Source of the DNA: Opitutia bacterium
Lineage (GTDB): Bacteria > Verrucomicrobiota > Verrucomicrobiia > Opitutales > Opitutaceae
Direction: 5' to 3'
Length of the DNA stretch: 13,468 nucleotides
Assembly (NCBI GenBank): GCA_003157575.1
Contig: PMKA01000392.1
Span: forward strand, 1-13,468
Position numbers and translations under genes: made by a program. Of this stretch, positions 1-6,699 are shown piece after piece. Under the pieces are notes generated by a model, which saw only the letters and a list, made by a program, of their open reading frames with translations, was not told where the DNA came from and made no database searches. Position 1 is the stretch's first letter. Each line of letters begins with the position of its first letter.

Positions 1-648
1 GGCGCCACCAGCGCGACGTTCAAGATTCCCGTCGCCGTGACCCTGCCGAGTAACAACACCACTCAGAAGGTCAGCATCGCTTCGGCCAAGCTCGCCGCGA
101 ACCTGCAATATCAGGCCACCCCCAAGGTGCTTGAAGCGGCGTTCCTCAGCGCCTACGCGGTGAACAACACCGACTATCCGTTCCTGGCCGGCGCGATGAA
201 CACGTTCCTTGACGACACGTTCGTCGCCGCAAGCAGCCTGAAGACCGTGATGCCGGGGGAGAAGTTCGAGCTCCGGCTCGGCGCGGACGACGGCATCGCG
301 ATCAAGCGAAAGCTCGTGAATCGTTTCAGCGAGAACACCGGGCTGACCAACAAGGGCCGGCGCGTGACCTACGACATCCTCGTGACCGTCGCGAACAACA
401 AGAAGACAGCCGAGCGGGTCGTCTTCAAGGAGCCGCTGCCGGTCTCACGCAACGAGAAGATCGAGGTCAGCCTGATCGCGCCCGCCGAGAAGACGGTGGG
501 GACGAAGGAACAGCCGAAGGAGGCGACCCGCGAGGAGGACGGCGTCCTGGTGTGGCGCATCGATCTCAAACCGGGCGAAAAGCGCGAAGTGCCGGTCAAG
601 TTCAGCGTGTCCTATCCGGGCGATGTGAACGTGAGCGGGCTGGAGTGA
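1..648 (+). CDS. DUF4139 domain protein (MuiA-like family), C-terminal part, cut by window edge
   Basis: The open frame runs in from the left edge (first codons GATSATFKIPVA) and stops at the TGA at 646-648, so 215 C-terminal residues are visible. The sequence reads as the second half of a DUF4139 domain: an FLAGAMNTFLDDTFVA stretch, a PGEKFELRLGADDGI stretch, and a beta-rich tail with NKGRRVTYDILVTVAN and PLPVSRNEKIEVSL. Full family members pair an N-terminal DUF4140 with DUF4139 and are usually exported; some are annotated as mucoidy-inhibitor MuiA-like. Their biochemical role is not known. The GTG at position 37 is an internal codon, not the start. The next gene lies on the opposite strand and converges on this one. 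The family call is from sequence resemblance; the N-terminus and any signal peptide are outside the window. Confidence 0.8.
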   Translation, partial: GATSATFKIPVAVTLPSNNTTQKVSIASAKLAANLQYQATPKVLEAAFLSAYAVNNTDYPFLAGAMNTFLDDTFVAASSLKTVMPGEKFELRLGADDGIAIKRKLVNRFSENTGLTNKGRRVTYDILVTVANNKKTAERVVFKEPLPVSRNEKIEVSLIAPAEKTVGTKEQPKEATREEDGVLVWRIDLKPGEKREVPVKFSVSYPGDVNVSGLE

Positions 649-753
649 CGCGCCCGGCGCCGCCGCCGGCTGTGTTTTGGAGACGCGGCGCGCCCGCCGC
701 ATTTCCGATAACCCGCGCGACGAGGGTGTCGCGCCTCCGCGAGTTGTCCGGGG

Positions 754-786
754 AAAAAAAGGCCCCGGCGGTTTCCCGACGGGGCC
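754..786 (-). terminator. Rho-independent terminator of the outer-membrane barrel gene
   Basis: Read on the minus strand, a 7-bp perfect stem GGCCCCG/CGGGGCC (786-780 with 767-761) carries a further short inner GG/CC pairing and a GAAA-type loop. It is followed directly by seven T residues (760-754). It sits about 40 bp after the stop of the minus-strand barrel gene. The plus strand has no T-run after the hairpin, so it should act on the minus-strand transcript only. Confidence 0.85.
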
Positions 787-828
787 GCGATCTGCGCCAG
801 GCTCAGGAGCCCGGAGCCTGACCTGCGT

Positions 829-1470
829 TTAGAAGCGATAGTTGAGGCCCAGCGAACAGGTCGTGTCGATCCTGTTGTTGCGCAGGACTGAGGCGGTCAG
901 CGACCATTCGCGGGTGACCCAGTAATTGGCCTTCACGCCGTAGTTCCATTTGTTGTCCGTATGGAACGAGGTGGCGTCGGTGAAGGCCACCAGGGGCGTG
1001 AGCGAGAATTCTCTCGTGACCTGAAACTCGACGCCGGTGTCGAGATTCACGACAAGCGAGTTGTCCTTCAGGCTGCCCGTCTTCGTCCAGACCCAGCCGG
1101 CGCCGACTCCGACGAAGGGGCGGCCCCACGTGAGATCGGGAATGAACGCGACGGCGCTTGCGTCGATGTCCTGCTGCTTCGCGCGCGTGTTGGAGAAACG
1201 CGAACTCCAGGCGTTCGAGAGCCCGAGATTGAAGTCAAAGCCGGTGTTGAGAGGCTGGTTGTATTCCAAACCGACGGCCTGCACATCCGACACCGGAGTG
1301 TCGTGGAGGAAGGTGTAGCCGTAATTGACCCCGGCGTAGGACTGCCCGAGAAGGCCGGTTCCTGCGGCGGAGCCTGCGGTCGGATTGCCCTGGGCAAAAC
1401 TCGCGACCGCGAAGCCGAAGGCCGCGACGGTGGCGATGAGTAGGGTTCTATTGGTTATTTTCTTGGTCAT
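829..1470 (-). CDS. Small outer-membrane beta-barrel protein
   Basis: The product has 213 residues. Residues 1-26 form a typical Sec signal peptide: a basic start (MTKKITNR), a hydrophobic core, and a likely cleavage site after ASFA. The mature part is made of alternating beta-strands rich in Tyr, Trp, Asn and Gly (for example YAGVNYGYTFLHDTP and FDFNLGLSNAWSS). It ends in LGLNYRF, with the terminal Phe expected of proteins folded by the BAM complex. The length fits an 8-stranded OmpA/OmpW-like barrel. The role (porin, adhesin or structural) cannot be told from the sequence. The start is the ATG at 1468-1470, which gives a complete signal peptide; no strong Shine-Dalgarno is seen. The gene is monocistronic, with its own terminator downstream and a divergent peroxiredoxin gene upstream. 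Confidence 0.8.
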   Translation of the reverse strand: MTKKITNRTLLIATVAAFGFAVASFAQGNPTAGSAAGTGLLGQSYAGVNYGYTFLHDTPVSDVQAVGLEYNQPLNTGFDFNLGLSNAWSSRFSNTRAKQQDIDASAVAFIPDLTWGRPFVGVGAGWVWTKTGSLKDNSLVVNLDTGVEFQVTREFSLTPLVAFTDATSFHTDNKWNYGVKANYWVTREWSLTASVLRNNRIDTTCSLGLNYRF

Positions 1471-1600
1471 GGTTATTTCTGATTAGTTGCCGCGAACGGA
1501 TCGCGGATGGGAAGGATGTGACTGGCATGGGGCCGGGAAGTTCCGCCGGCGCGGTCGACGGCGGCGGTATGAGCAACGGTCGGGCGATGGACGCCGCCCG

Positions 1601-1622
1601 CTTATAGATTGGATTTCTATGG
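1601..1622. promoter_or_regulatory. AT-rich patch in the divergent barrel/peroxiredoxin spacer
   Basis: In the 246-bp spacer between the barrel gene (start 1470, minus) and the peroxiredoxin gene (start 1717, plus), this is the main AT-rich island. It contains the short inverted repeat ATAGA-N7-TCTAT (1604-1620) and TATA-like hexamers on both strands. It may hold -10 elements or an operator, but no convincing -35 partner was found. The rest of the spacer is GC-rich and shows nothing recognisable. Confidence 0.2.
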
Positions 1623-1716
1623 AACGCGACGGCGGGTCCGCACTTTTGATGGAACCGCTCCAGGGGGAATTGCGGGCGCCATTTGCGAAAGCGCCGTTCC
1701 CGGCTATTGGTTGCTC

Positions 1717-2250
1717 ATGCGCAGGCTCATCGGAGTGCTTCTTGCCATGGGATTCTTCACACTGTTCAACACGACCCGCGCCGAACCGCTTGCGGTGGGC
1801 GCTTCCGCCCCCTCTGTCAGCGGCGTGACGGAGGCCGGCGCCCCGTTCGACCTGGGCGCCGTCTATCCGAAGGGGTACACCCTCGTCTATTTTTTCCCCA
1901 GGGCCGACACCCCGGGATGCACCGCGGAGGGCTGCAGCCTTCGCGACGCGTATCAGGATCTCTCCGACAAGGGGGTCGCCGTCATCGGCGTCAGCACGGA
2001 CGACGTGCCCGCGCAGAAGGCGTTCAAGGAGAAATACCATCTTCCGTTCACGCTCCTCGCCGACAAGGACCGCACCGTCATCAACGCCTTTGGCGTGCCG
2101 GTGCACGAGATTCCCGCGATCGGGGCCATCGCCTCTCGCCAGTCGTTCCTGATCAACAAGGAGGGCCGGATCGTGTGGCGCGACCTGAAGGCCTCGACGA
2201 GGCAGCAGGCGGCCGACGTGTTGAAGGCCCTGAAGGAATCGGGCGGCTGA
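1717..2250 (+). CDS. Exported PrxQ/Bcp-type peroxiredoxin
   Basis: A thiol peroxidase of the AhpC/TSA superfamily that reduces hydrogen and organic peroxides with electrons from thioredoxin-like partners. From the ATG at 1717 the product has 177 residues. Residues 1-22 are a signal peptide (MRRLIGVLLAMGFF then NTTRA), so it should act in the periplasm. The motif PRADTPGCTAEGC (61-73) gives the peroxidatic Cys68 and the resolving Cys73 five residues on, the atypical 2-Cys spacing of the PrxQ/Bcp group. Downstream VIGVSTDD, FTLLADKD and SFLINKEGRIVW are family landmarks. The frame is open further upstream, to a start at 1609, but that would put 36 uncharacteristic residues before the signal peptide; 1717 is preferred although no clear Shine-Dalgarno precedes it. 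It converges with the CorC-like gene. An exported Prx normally needs a periplasmic thioredoxin partner; none is encoded here. Confidence 0.9.
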   Translation: MRRLIGVLLAMGFFTLFNTTRAEPLAVGASAPSVSGVTEAGAPFDLGAVYPKGYTLVYFFPRADTPGCTAEGCSLRDAYQDLSDKGVAVIGVSTDDVPAQKAFKEKYHLPFTLLADKDRTVINAFGVPVHEIPAIGAIASRQSFLINKEGRIVWRDLKASTRQQAADVLKALKESGG

Positions 2251-2316
2251 GGCCTGTCCATGCAAGCTCCTGCGGCGGTCGCCTGAACCGCATCGGATCT
2301 TCGGGCGATGCGGGCG

Positions 2317-2352
2317 CGGCAGCCCCTGGCGTCGCGCGGCCGGGGGCTGTGC
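2317..2352. terminator. Strong hairpin between convergent genes
   Basis: CAGCCCC (2320-2326) pairs with GGGGCTG (2343-2349), an inner GGC/GCC pairs around an 8-nt loop, and the base extends three more pairs including one G-U (2317-2319 with 2350-2352). The whole is about 13 bp with one mismatch. It lies between the stop of the peroxiredoxin gene (2250, plus) and the stop of the CorC-like gene (2381, minus). Neither side has a T-run, so it is not a canonical intrinsic terminator; a bidirectional 3'-end hairpin is the likeliest role. Confidence 0.4.
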
Positions 2353-2380
2353 TGCTCCCCCGCGGTCGTGAAGAGGCGGG

Positions 2381-3715
2381 CTACGGCGCCGGCGCCGCGG
2401 CGGCCGGGAGGCGGGTGACGGCGACCTTGTCGACGCGATGGCGGTCCATGGCGACGACCTCGAAGCGCCAGCCGTCCCATTCGAACCGGTCGCCGGCCAC
2501 CGGGATGCGGCCAAAGCGGGTCATGACCAGGCCGCCCAGCGTCTGGTAGTCGGCCTCGGCCTCCTGGGGCAGCTCGTTGAGATGGAGGATGGTCTTCAGC
2601 TCGTTGATGGAGAGCGTGGCGTCGATCGACCAGGACCCGTCCTCGCCCTTCTTGGCCTGGGGCTGGTCGTGCTGCCCCTGCGCCGGCATGTGGCCGACGA
2701 TCGCCTCGAGCACGTCGATGAGCGTAACCAATCCTTGAATACTTCCGAATTCGTCGGCGATGAGGGCGGTGTGCCGGCCGGACTTCTTGAACGATTCGAG
2801 GAGCTGTACGCAGTTCATCGTCTCCGGCACCACGAGCGGCGGCGTCAGGAGGTTCTTGAGGCTGGTCTGGATGCCGATGGCCGAATGCGCCCAGAGCGCC
2901 TTCACGGCGACCATGCCCAGCACCTGGTCGCGGTTGTCCTGGTAGACGGGGAAATGCGAGTGCCCGCTTGCGACGATCTTGCGCCAGTTGACGTCCTCGG
3001 CGTCGTCGATGTTGAGGAAGATGATCTTCGGCCGCGAGGTCATGATCGCGGTGACGGGCAGCTGGTCGAGGCGCAGGACGCCCTCGATCATGTCCTTCTC
3101 GGCCTGGTGGAAGACGCCCGCCTTCATGCCCTGTTCGACGAGGATGTTGACCTCCTCGTCGGTCACCGGCGTCTCCTGGCGGCCCGTCAGGCCGAACGGC
3201 TTGAGCAGAAGGTCCGTGGCGGTGCTGAAGACGTCGATGATGGGTGACACGGCGCGCGAGAGCGCCTGGAGGGGGCCCGCGACGAAGCGCGCGATGCGCT
3301 CCGGGTTGCTGAGGGCGATGCGCTTCGGGACGAGTTCGCCGACGATGAGGGAGAAGAACGTGATCAGGGCCACAACCGCCCCGAATGCGATGGAGTCGGC
3401 CCAGGGGGCGAGCGAAGGAAAGCGTCCGAGCCAGGCGGACGCCTGCGCGGCGAGGGTGGAGGCGCCGAAGGCGCCGGCCAGGACCCCGCACAGCGTGATG
3501 CCGATCTGGACGGTGGAAAGGAACCGGGTGGGCTGGGATCCAAGATCGAGTGCGGCCCGGGCTCCCTCGTCGCCCTCGTCGGCGAGCTGCTTGAGACGGG
3601 CCTTTCGCGCCGAGACGATCGCGATCTCCGCCATGGCGAAGAGCCCGTTGACCACCAATAACAGGCCCAGGATGAACAGCTCAGTGGAGATTCCCGACAT
3701 TTGAAAGGAGCCCAT
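2381..3715 (-). CDS. CNNM/CorC (HlyC)-type membrane protein with DUF21, CBS pair and CorC_HlyC domains
   Basis: The product has 444 residues from the ATG at 3713-3715, or 439 from the ATG at 3698-3700; neither has a clear Shine-Dalgarno. Residues 12-170 form the DUF21/CNNM membrane domain with hydrophobic segments near 12-34, 70-90, 108-128 and 145-165, including the typical NGLFAMAEIAIVSAR and VGELVPKRIALSNPERIA. Residues 185-215 are the family acidic helix (PVTDEEVNILVEQG then AEKDMIEGVLRL). Two CBS motifs follow (about 224-272 and 287-343, with HSHFPVYQD and ADEFGSIQGLVTLIDVLEAIVG cut by variable residues). The CorC_HlyC domain is at 355-437 (YQTLGGLVMTRFGRIPVAGD). Family members are linked to Mg2+/Co2+ efflux or homeostasis, with CBS domains binding adenine nucleotides; the old 'hemolysin' label is misleading. 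It lies 68 bp after the ROK kinase gene on the same strand. The frame stays open upstream into that gene, but those codons are not family-like. Confidence 0.9.
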   Translation of the reverse strand: MGSFQMSGISTELFILGLLLVVNGLFAMAEIAIVSARKARLKQLADEGDEGARAALDLGSQPTRFLSTVQIGITLCGVLAGAFGASTLAAQASAWLGRFPSLAPWADSIAFGAVVALITFFSLIVGELVPKRIALSNPERIARFVAGPLQALSRAVSPIIDVFSTATDLLLKPFGLTGRQETPVTDEEVNILVEQGMKAGVFHQAEKDMIEGVLRLDQLPVTAIMTSRPKIIFLNIDDAEDVNWRKIVASGHSHFPVYQDNRDQVLGMVAVKALWAHSAIGIQTSLKNLLTPPLVVPETMNCVQLLESFKKSGRHTALIADEFGSIQGLVTLIDVLEAIVGHMPAQGQHDQPQAKKGEDGSWSIDATLSINELKTILHLNELPQEAEADYQTLGGLVMTRFGRIPVAGDRFEWDGWRFEVVAMDRHRVDKVAVTRLPAAAAPAP

Positions 3716-3753
3716 GCTACAACCGCCGGCCGCCAGGGGCAACCCTTTTACCG

Positions 3754-3784
3754 GGAGCCCGCCGGGCTTCGTTCTCCGGGCTCC
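3754..3784 (-). terminator. Hairpin at the 3' end of the ROK kinase gene
   Basis: GGAGCCCG (3754-3761) and CGGGCTCC (3777-3784) form a perfect 8-bp stem with a 15-nt loop. It touches the stop codon of the ROK gene and lies upstream of the CorC-like gene on the minus strand. There is no U-tract, so it could be an mRNA-stabilising or processing hairpin within an operon rather than a true terminator. Confidence 0.3.
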
Positions 3785-4821
3785 TACGACTTCGCCGAAT
3801 AGAGGGCCACGAGGGCGGCGCCGATGGCCTGGGAAAGATCCCCGAGGGAGGCGGGCAGGATCTTCATCGTCGCCCGCTGCGCCGGCCACAGGTAGGGCAG
3901 GGCCGCCTCGCGGAAGACGCGCAGATAGCGTTCGCGGAACTCCGGGGTTGTCGCCTCCGGATCCATCAGTCCGCCCCCGATGATCACGAAGCCCGGGTCC
4001 AGGGCGAGCGAGAGCACCGCCGCGTGGAGGCCGAGCGCACGCGCCTGGAAGTCGAAGATCCCGGCCGCCAGCGGATCGCCCTTCTGGGCGCGGCCGCGCA
4101 ACGACAGGACCTTTTCGCGGACCGGGAGCGTGGATCGCGCGAGCTCGTGCTCCGGATGCTCCGCCAGCCTGTCGGCCAGCAGGTACTGCAGCCCCGAAAT
4201 TGTAGTGTATGCTTCAATACAGCCCCAGGTGCGGCCGCAGCCGCAGGGGTAGGGCCGGACGCCCAGCAGGTGGAGCGGGGCGGGCATGTGCGCGGCCTCC
4301 ATCCCGGCCAGGGTGTCGCCGTCCAGCGGCAGCCCGTCCTGCCCGATGTAGGCGCAGCCGAGGCCGGAGCCGGGCGCGAGCATGAGCACGGAGGCCCGCG
4401 TGCCGCCGCGGACCACCCGGGCTTCCGCGACCCCGCCGAACTTGCCGTCGTTGCCGACAAAAAGATCCACCGGCCGGCCGGCCGCGGCCGCGAGCGCCCG
4501 CGCGTAGTCCGCGCGGAAATCCCAGCCTTCGAAGGCCGCCGGAAGGTTGGCGGACCGCGCCAGGACGCCGTAGCGCTGATAGGGGCCGGGGATCGCAAGG
4601 CCCACCGCCCGGACCTGTTTCCACGTCAGGTGGTTTTCGGCGAGAAACCCGTTTGCTCCCTGGACCCAGCCCTGGATCACCGCCTGGGTGCCGGCCTGTG
4701 TGTTGGTGGAGCTTTGCAGGAGTTTGGTGGAGACGGCGGAGCCATCCGCCCACACGCCGCCGGTTTTCGAAGTCGTGGCGCCGCTGTCCGTGCCGATGAA
4801 AACGTCTGCTTGGGGATTCAT
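3784..4821 (-). CDS. ROK-family sugar kinase / N-acetylglucosamine-kinase-like protein
   Basis: An actin-fold ATPase, probably phosphorylating a hexose or amino sugar in the cytoplasm. The start at the ATG 4819-4821 gives MNPQADVFIGTDSGATTSKTG, placing the phosphate-1 loop (10-20) at the usual N-terminal distance; an upstream start at 4884 would add 21 unrelated residues. Length is 345. Visible landmarks are VGNDGKFGGVAEA (122-134, with Asp125 in the position of the catalytic base), LAPGSGLGCAYIG (148-160, phosphate-2), His178 followed by the Cys cluster CGCGRTWGCIEA (193-204, the ROK zinc site), and VIIGGGLMDP (279-288, adenosine region). The zinc cluster is spaced C-x-C-x5-C, one residue longer than the usual CGCGxxGC form. 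The canonical NDAN is NDGK here, so substrate preference is uncertain. It lies 72 bp downstream of the WYL regulator gene on the same strand, so it is a plausible target or partner of that regulator. Confidence 0.85.
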   Translation of the reverse strand: MNPQADVFIGTDSGATTSKTGGVWADGSAVSTKLLQSSTNTQAGTQAVIQGWVQGANGFLAENHLTWKQVRAVGLAIPGPYQRYGVLARSANLPAAFEGWDFRADYARALAAAAGRPVDLFVGNDGKFGGVAEARVVRGGTRASVLMLAPGSGLGCAYIGQDGLPLDGDTLAGMEAAHMPAPLHLLGVRPYPCGCGRTWGCIEAYTTISGLQYLLADRLAEHPEHELARSTLPVREKVLSLRGRAQKGDPLAAGIFDFQARALGLHAAVLSLALDPGFVIIGGGLMDPEATTPEFRERYLRVFREAALPYLWPAQRATMKILPASLGDLSQAIGAALVALYSAKS

Positions 4822-4893
4822 GATGGGAGCCTTGATTGGCGGATTTCCGCGGAAGAGGCAAAGGGTAATTCCGACGGGGCGCACCGGTCCGGC

Positions 4894-5880
4894 TCAGTCG
4901 GCATAGGTCGAAGCGAGCGCATTCACGGTCGAGCGGATGCGCGCGCGGAGCTCGGCCGGGGCGATGACCTCGGCCGCGGAGCCCCATCCAAGGACCCAGC
5001 GCTCGATCTCGGCCAGCGCCCCCAGACGCAGGCGCAGTTCCAGGCCGCCCGTCGGAAGGGCGCGCATCTCCTGGGACTCGTGCCATTCGCGTTCCCGCAC
5101 GCGGTCGGCGACCCCGGCGTTGAAGCGGATCACGACGAGGTAGTTCCGGTCGCCGCCCAGGATGCCCAGCGCATTTGCGAAGAACTTCTCCGGTGAAAAA
5201 TCCGGCGCACGGACAAAGCCGGCCCCGGTCGGGGAGACGGCGGTGATGCGCGGCAGGGCGAACGTCCGCATCGCCGAACGCTCGGGATCGAAGGCGATGA
5301 GGTACCAGAGGTTCTCCCGGTGGGCGAGATGGTACGGATGCACGCGGCGGCGGGCCGCCCCCTCCTCGCCGGGTTTGCGGTAGTCGAATTCCACCTCCGC
5401 CTGGTGAAGCACGGCCGAGCTGAGGGCGTTGAAGACCGTCAGGTCCGCCTTGCCAAGGCCGATGTTCTTGAAGGAAACGGCGCGCAGTTCGTCGGCCGGG
5501 GAGAAAGAGATCCGGTCCTTCAGTCCCGCCGCCAGCTTGTCAAAGGCGATTTCCAGCTGCCGGTGAAACGGCGTTCCGCGGTATTGCTCCAGGGCGCGGC
5601 GCGCCACGAGCAGCGCCAGAAGCTCCCCCTCGGTAACCTGGACGGTCGGGAATGCGTTGACGGGCTGGGTGTAGCGGTAGGCCTGGATCCGCGGGTCAAA
5701 CTCGATCGGCAGGTCCAGGCGGTCGCGCATGAACGCGATGTCCCGCACCACGGTCCTGCGGCAGACTTCGAGGAGTTTCACCAGCCTCGTGCAGTTGACG
5801 AGGGCGTTGCACCGCAGTTCCTCGTGGATCCGGAGCATGCGTTCGAGCGGAGGGCGGGAAAGGGAGGCGCGCGGGATCAT
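4894..5880 (-). CDS. WYL-domain transcriptional regulator (HTH-WYL-WCX)
   Basis: The product has 328 residues from the ATG at 5878-5880. Residues 12-58 are a winged-helix HTH (ERMLRIHEELRCNALVNCTR, then CRRTVVRDIAFMRDRL, where the second part is the recognition helix). A linker with VTEGELLALLVARRALEQY follows (82-100). The WYL domain is about 145-220 with FDYRKPG and the name-giving NLWYLIAFDPERSAMRTFALPRI region (WYL at 192-194). A C-terminal WCX-type segment spans about 245-320. WYL proteins are sensor-regulators; some control DNA-damage or phage-defence genes, others metabolism. This one is divergent from an unknown gene, with a palindrome in the 60-69 bp spacer, and is followed on its own strand by a sugar kinase. 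The frame is open to 6006, but those codons overlap the divergent gene and are not HTH-like, so 5880 is preferred. Confidence 0.87.
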   Translation of the reverse strand: MIPRASLSRPPLERMLRIHEELRCNALVNCTRLVKLLEVCRRTVVRDIAFMRDRLDLPIEFDPRIQAYRYTQPVNAFPTVQVTEGELLALLVARRALEQYRGTPFHRQLEIAFDKLAAGLKDRISFSPADELRAVSFKNIGLGKADLTVFNALSSAVLHQAEVEFDYRKPGEEGAARRRVHPYHLAHRENLWYLIAFDPERSAMRTFALPRITAVSPTGAGFVRAPDFSPEKFFANALGILGGDRNYLVVIRFNAGVADRVREREWHESQEMRALPTGGLELRLRLGALAEIERWVLGWGSAAEVIAPAELRARIRSTVNALASTYAD

Positions 5881-5907
5881 GGAAATAATCTGGCCGGATT
5901 CCGAGAC

Positions 5908-5926
5908 TGAGACAAGCAATGTCTCA
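5908..5926. promoter_or_regulatory. Inverted repeat, candidate operator of the WYL regulator
   Basis: TGAGAC-N7-GTCTCA is a perfect 6-bp inverted repeat with 19-bp total length. It is centred in the short divergent spacer between the WYL regulator (start 5880, minus) and the hypothetical gene (start 5941 or 5950, plus). Its position would let a bound dimer control both promoters. An extra GAGAC half site lies just to its left (5903-5907). Assignment to the WYL protein is inference from position. Confidence 0.5.
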
Positions 5927-5936
5927 CCCCACGGGC

Positions 5937-5942
5937 TATTAT
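5937..5942 (+). promoter_or_regulatory. Possible -10 element giving a leaderless mRNA
   Basis: TATTAT lies 7 bp before the ATG at 5950. If it is a -10 hexamer, transcription would begin at or next to that ATG, giving a leaderless message. This would fit the absence of any Shine-Dalgarno. No good -35 hexamer is visible at 16-18 bp upstream; the candidate operator occupies that region. Confidence 0.3.
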
Positions 5943-5949
5943 GGCGTCC

Positions 5950-6576
5950 ATGAAACCTCTCGCATCCTTCACAATCGACTCCCCGCTCGAACTCTCCTGG
6001 TCGCATCTCGGCGCGCGCTGGCGCGCGACGCTCTGGCCCGAGGTGCGCTTTGAACGCGAAACGACGGGCGGCAAATGGGCGCCCACGGCTCCGTCCGAGG
6101 ACGTCGTCGCGTCAGGCGCCGTCGCGTTGGACGATGCCGGCTGGCGCCGCTATTCCGAATTCATGCCGGGCGAGGAACGGGCGTTTCTCGGCAGGTTCCG
6201 CTTCGGCCGGCTGGGGGCGCTCCAGGTCATCCTGCGTTGTCCCGCCTTGCTGGCGGAGCTGGCGGCGACGCCCGCGCTGACGGCTTTTCTGGCCAATCAC
6301 GCAACCCTGCGCGGAGCACAGGCATCCCGCTGGGAGGAGATCTCCGCGATCTACGAACGCAGCGGGGTCTTCGGCGTGCTTGAATGGCTGGGGCTGCCTG
6401 CCTCGCGCCAGACCCTTGGAATCCTGCGGCAGATCACGGACCCGGACATTCCGCGGCGGCTGCTTGAACCCCTCCGAGTGAGCCTGTGGGAGCCTGAGGG
6501 GATCTGGCTTCTGGCGCACGCGGGACCGATGACTGACCGGCAGCTCGCCCGCCGCTGCCACGCACTCGCGGCATGA
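5950..6576 (+). CDS. Hypothetical protein divergent from WYL regulator
   Basis: I do not recognise this family. The product has 208 residues from the ATG at 5950, or 211 from the in-frame ATG at 5941. It has no signal peptide and no obvious membrane segment, so it is probably cytoplasmic. The N-terminal 70 residues look beta-rich with many Trp and charged residues (LELSWSHLGARWRATLW, then WAPTA). The middle and C-terminal parts look helical (LRCPALLAELAATPALTAFLANH, cut by short loops; IYERSGVFGVLEWLGLP; TLGILRQITDPDIP) and end in a small helix with DRQLARRCHAL. Third codon positions are strongly G/C throughout, which supports real coding. It shares a 60-69 bp divergent spacer with the WYL regulator and may be its regulatory target. 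A hairpin follows the stop directly. Confidence 0.7.
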   Translation: MKPLASFTIDSPLELSWSHLGARWRATLWPEVRFERETTGGKWAPTAPSEDVVASGAVALDDAGWRRYSEFMPGEERAFLGRFRFGRLGALQVILRCPALLAELAATPALTAFLANHATLRGAQASRWEEISAIYERSGVFGVLEWLGLPASRQTLGILRQITDPDIPRRLLEPLRVSLWEPEGIWLLAHAGPMTDRQLARRCHALAA

Positions 6577-6580
6577 AGGG

Positions 6581-6601
6581 TGCGCGGGCCGCGCCCGTGC
6601 A
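6581..6601 (+). terminator. Hairpin directly after the hypothetical gene
   Basis: TGCGCGGGC (6581-6589) and GCCCGTGCA (6593-6601) form a 9-bp stem including one G-U pair, with a 3-nt loop, starting 5 bp after the stop codon. A second small hairpin CCGG-GCG-CCGG follows at 6603-6613. No T-run follows, so it is terminator-like but not canonical. Confidence 0.4.
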
Positions 6602-6683
6602 TCCGGGCGCCGGGGGCGTGAATGCAAGGAAAAAGACACCTGTCCGATAAATCAAATTGAGCTTTTGGAAGAAGGTGTTGAAC

Positions 6684-6698
6684 ATCGGCTTTGCCGAT
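6684..6698 (+). promoter_or_regulatory. Hairpin abutting the start codon of the small ORF
   Basis: ATCGGC-TTT-GCCGAT is a perfect 6-bp stem with a 3-nt loop ending one base before the ATG at 6700. The purine-rich GGAAGAAGG (6667-6675), a possible ribosome binding site, lies just upstream of the stem. If the stem forms, it would bring that site to about normal spacing from the ATG; equally it could hinder initiation. Function is inferred only. Confidence 0.3.
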
Positions 6699-6699
6699 T

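Noticed and set aside
1609..1716. Upstream extension of the peroxiredoxin
   Set aside because: It would put 36 non-family residues before an excellent signal peptide that begins at the ATG at 1717.
1953..3491. Long minus-strand open frame of 512 codons overlapping the CorC-like gene
   Set aside because: The translation is an Arg/Pro/Gly-rich string with no domain, typical of a shadow frame in GC-rich DNA; the overlapping frame encodes a full DUF21-CBS-CorC protein.
4024..5196. Plus-strand open frame of 390 codons opposite the ROK and WYL genes
   Set aside because: It is the antisense of two well-supported genes and has no recognisable motif.
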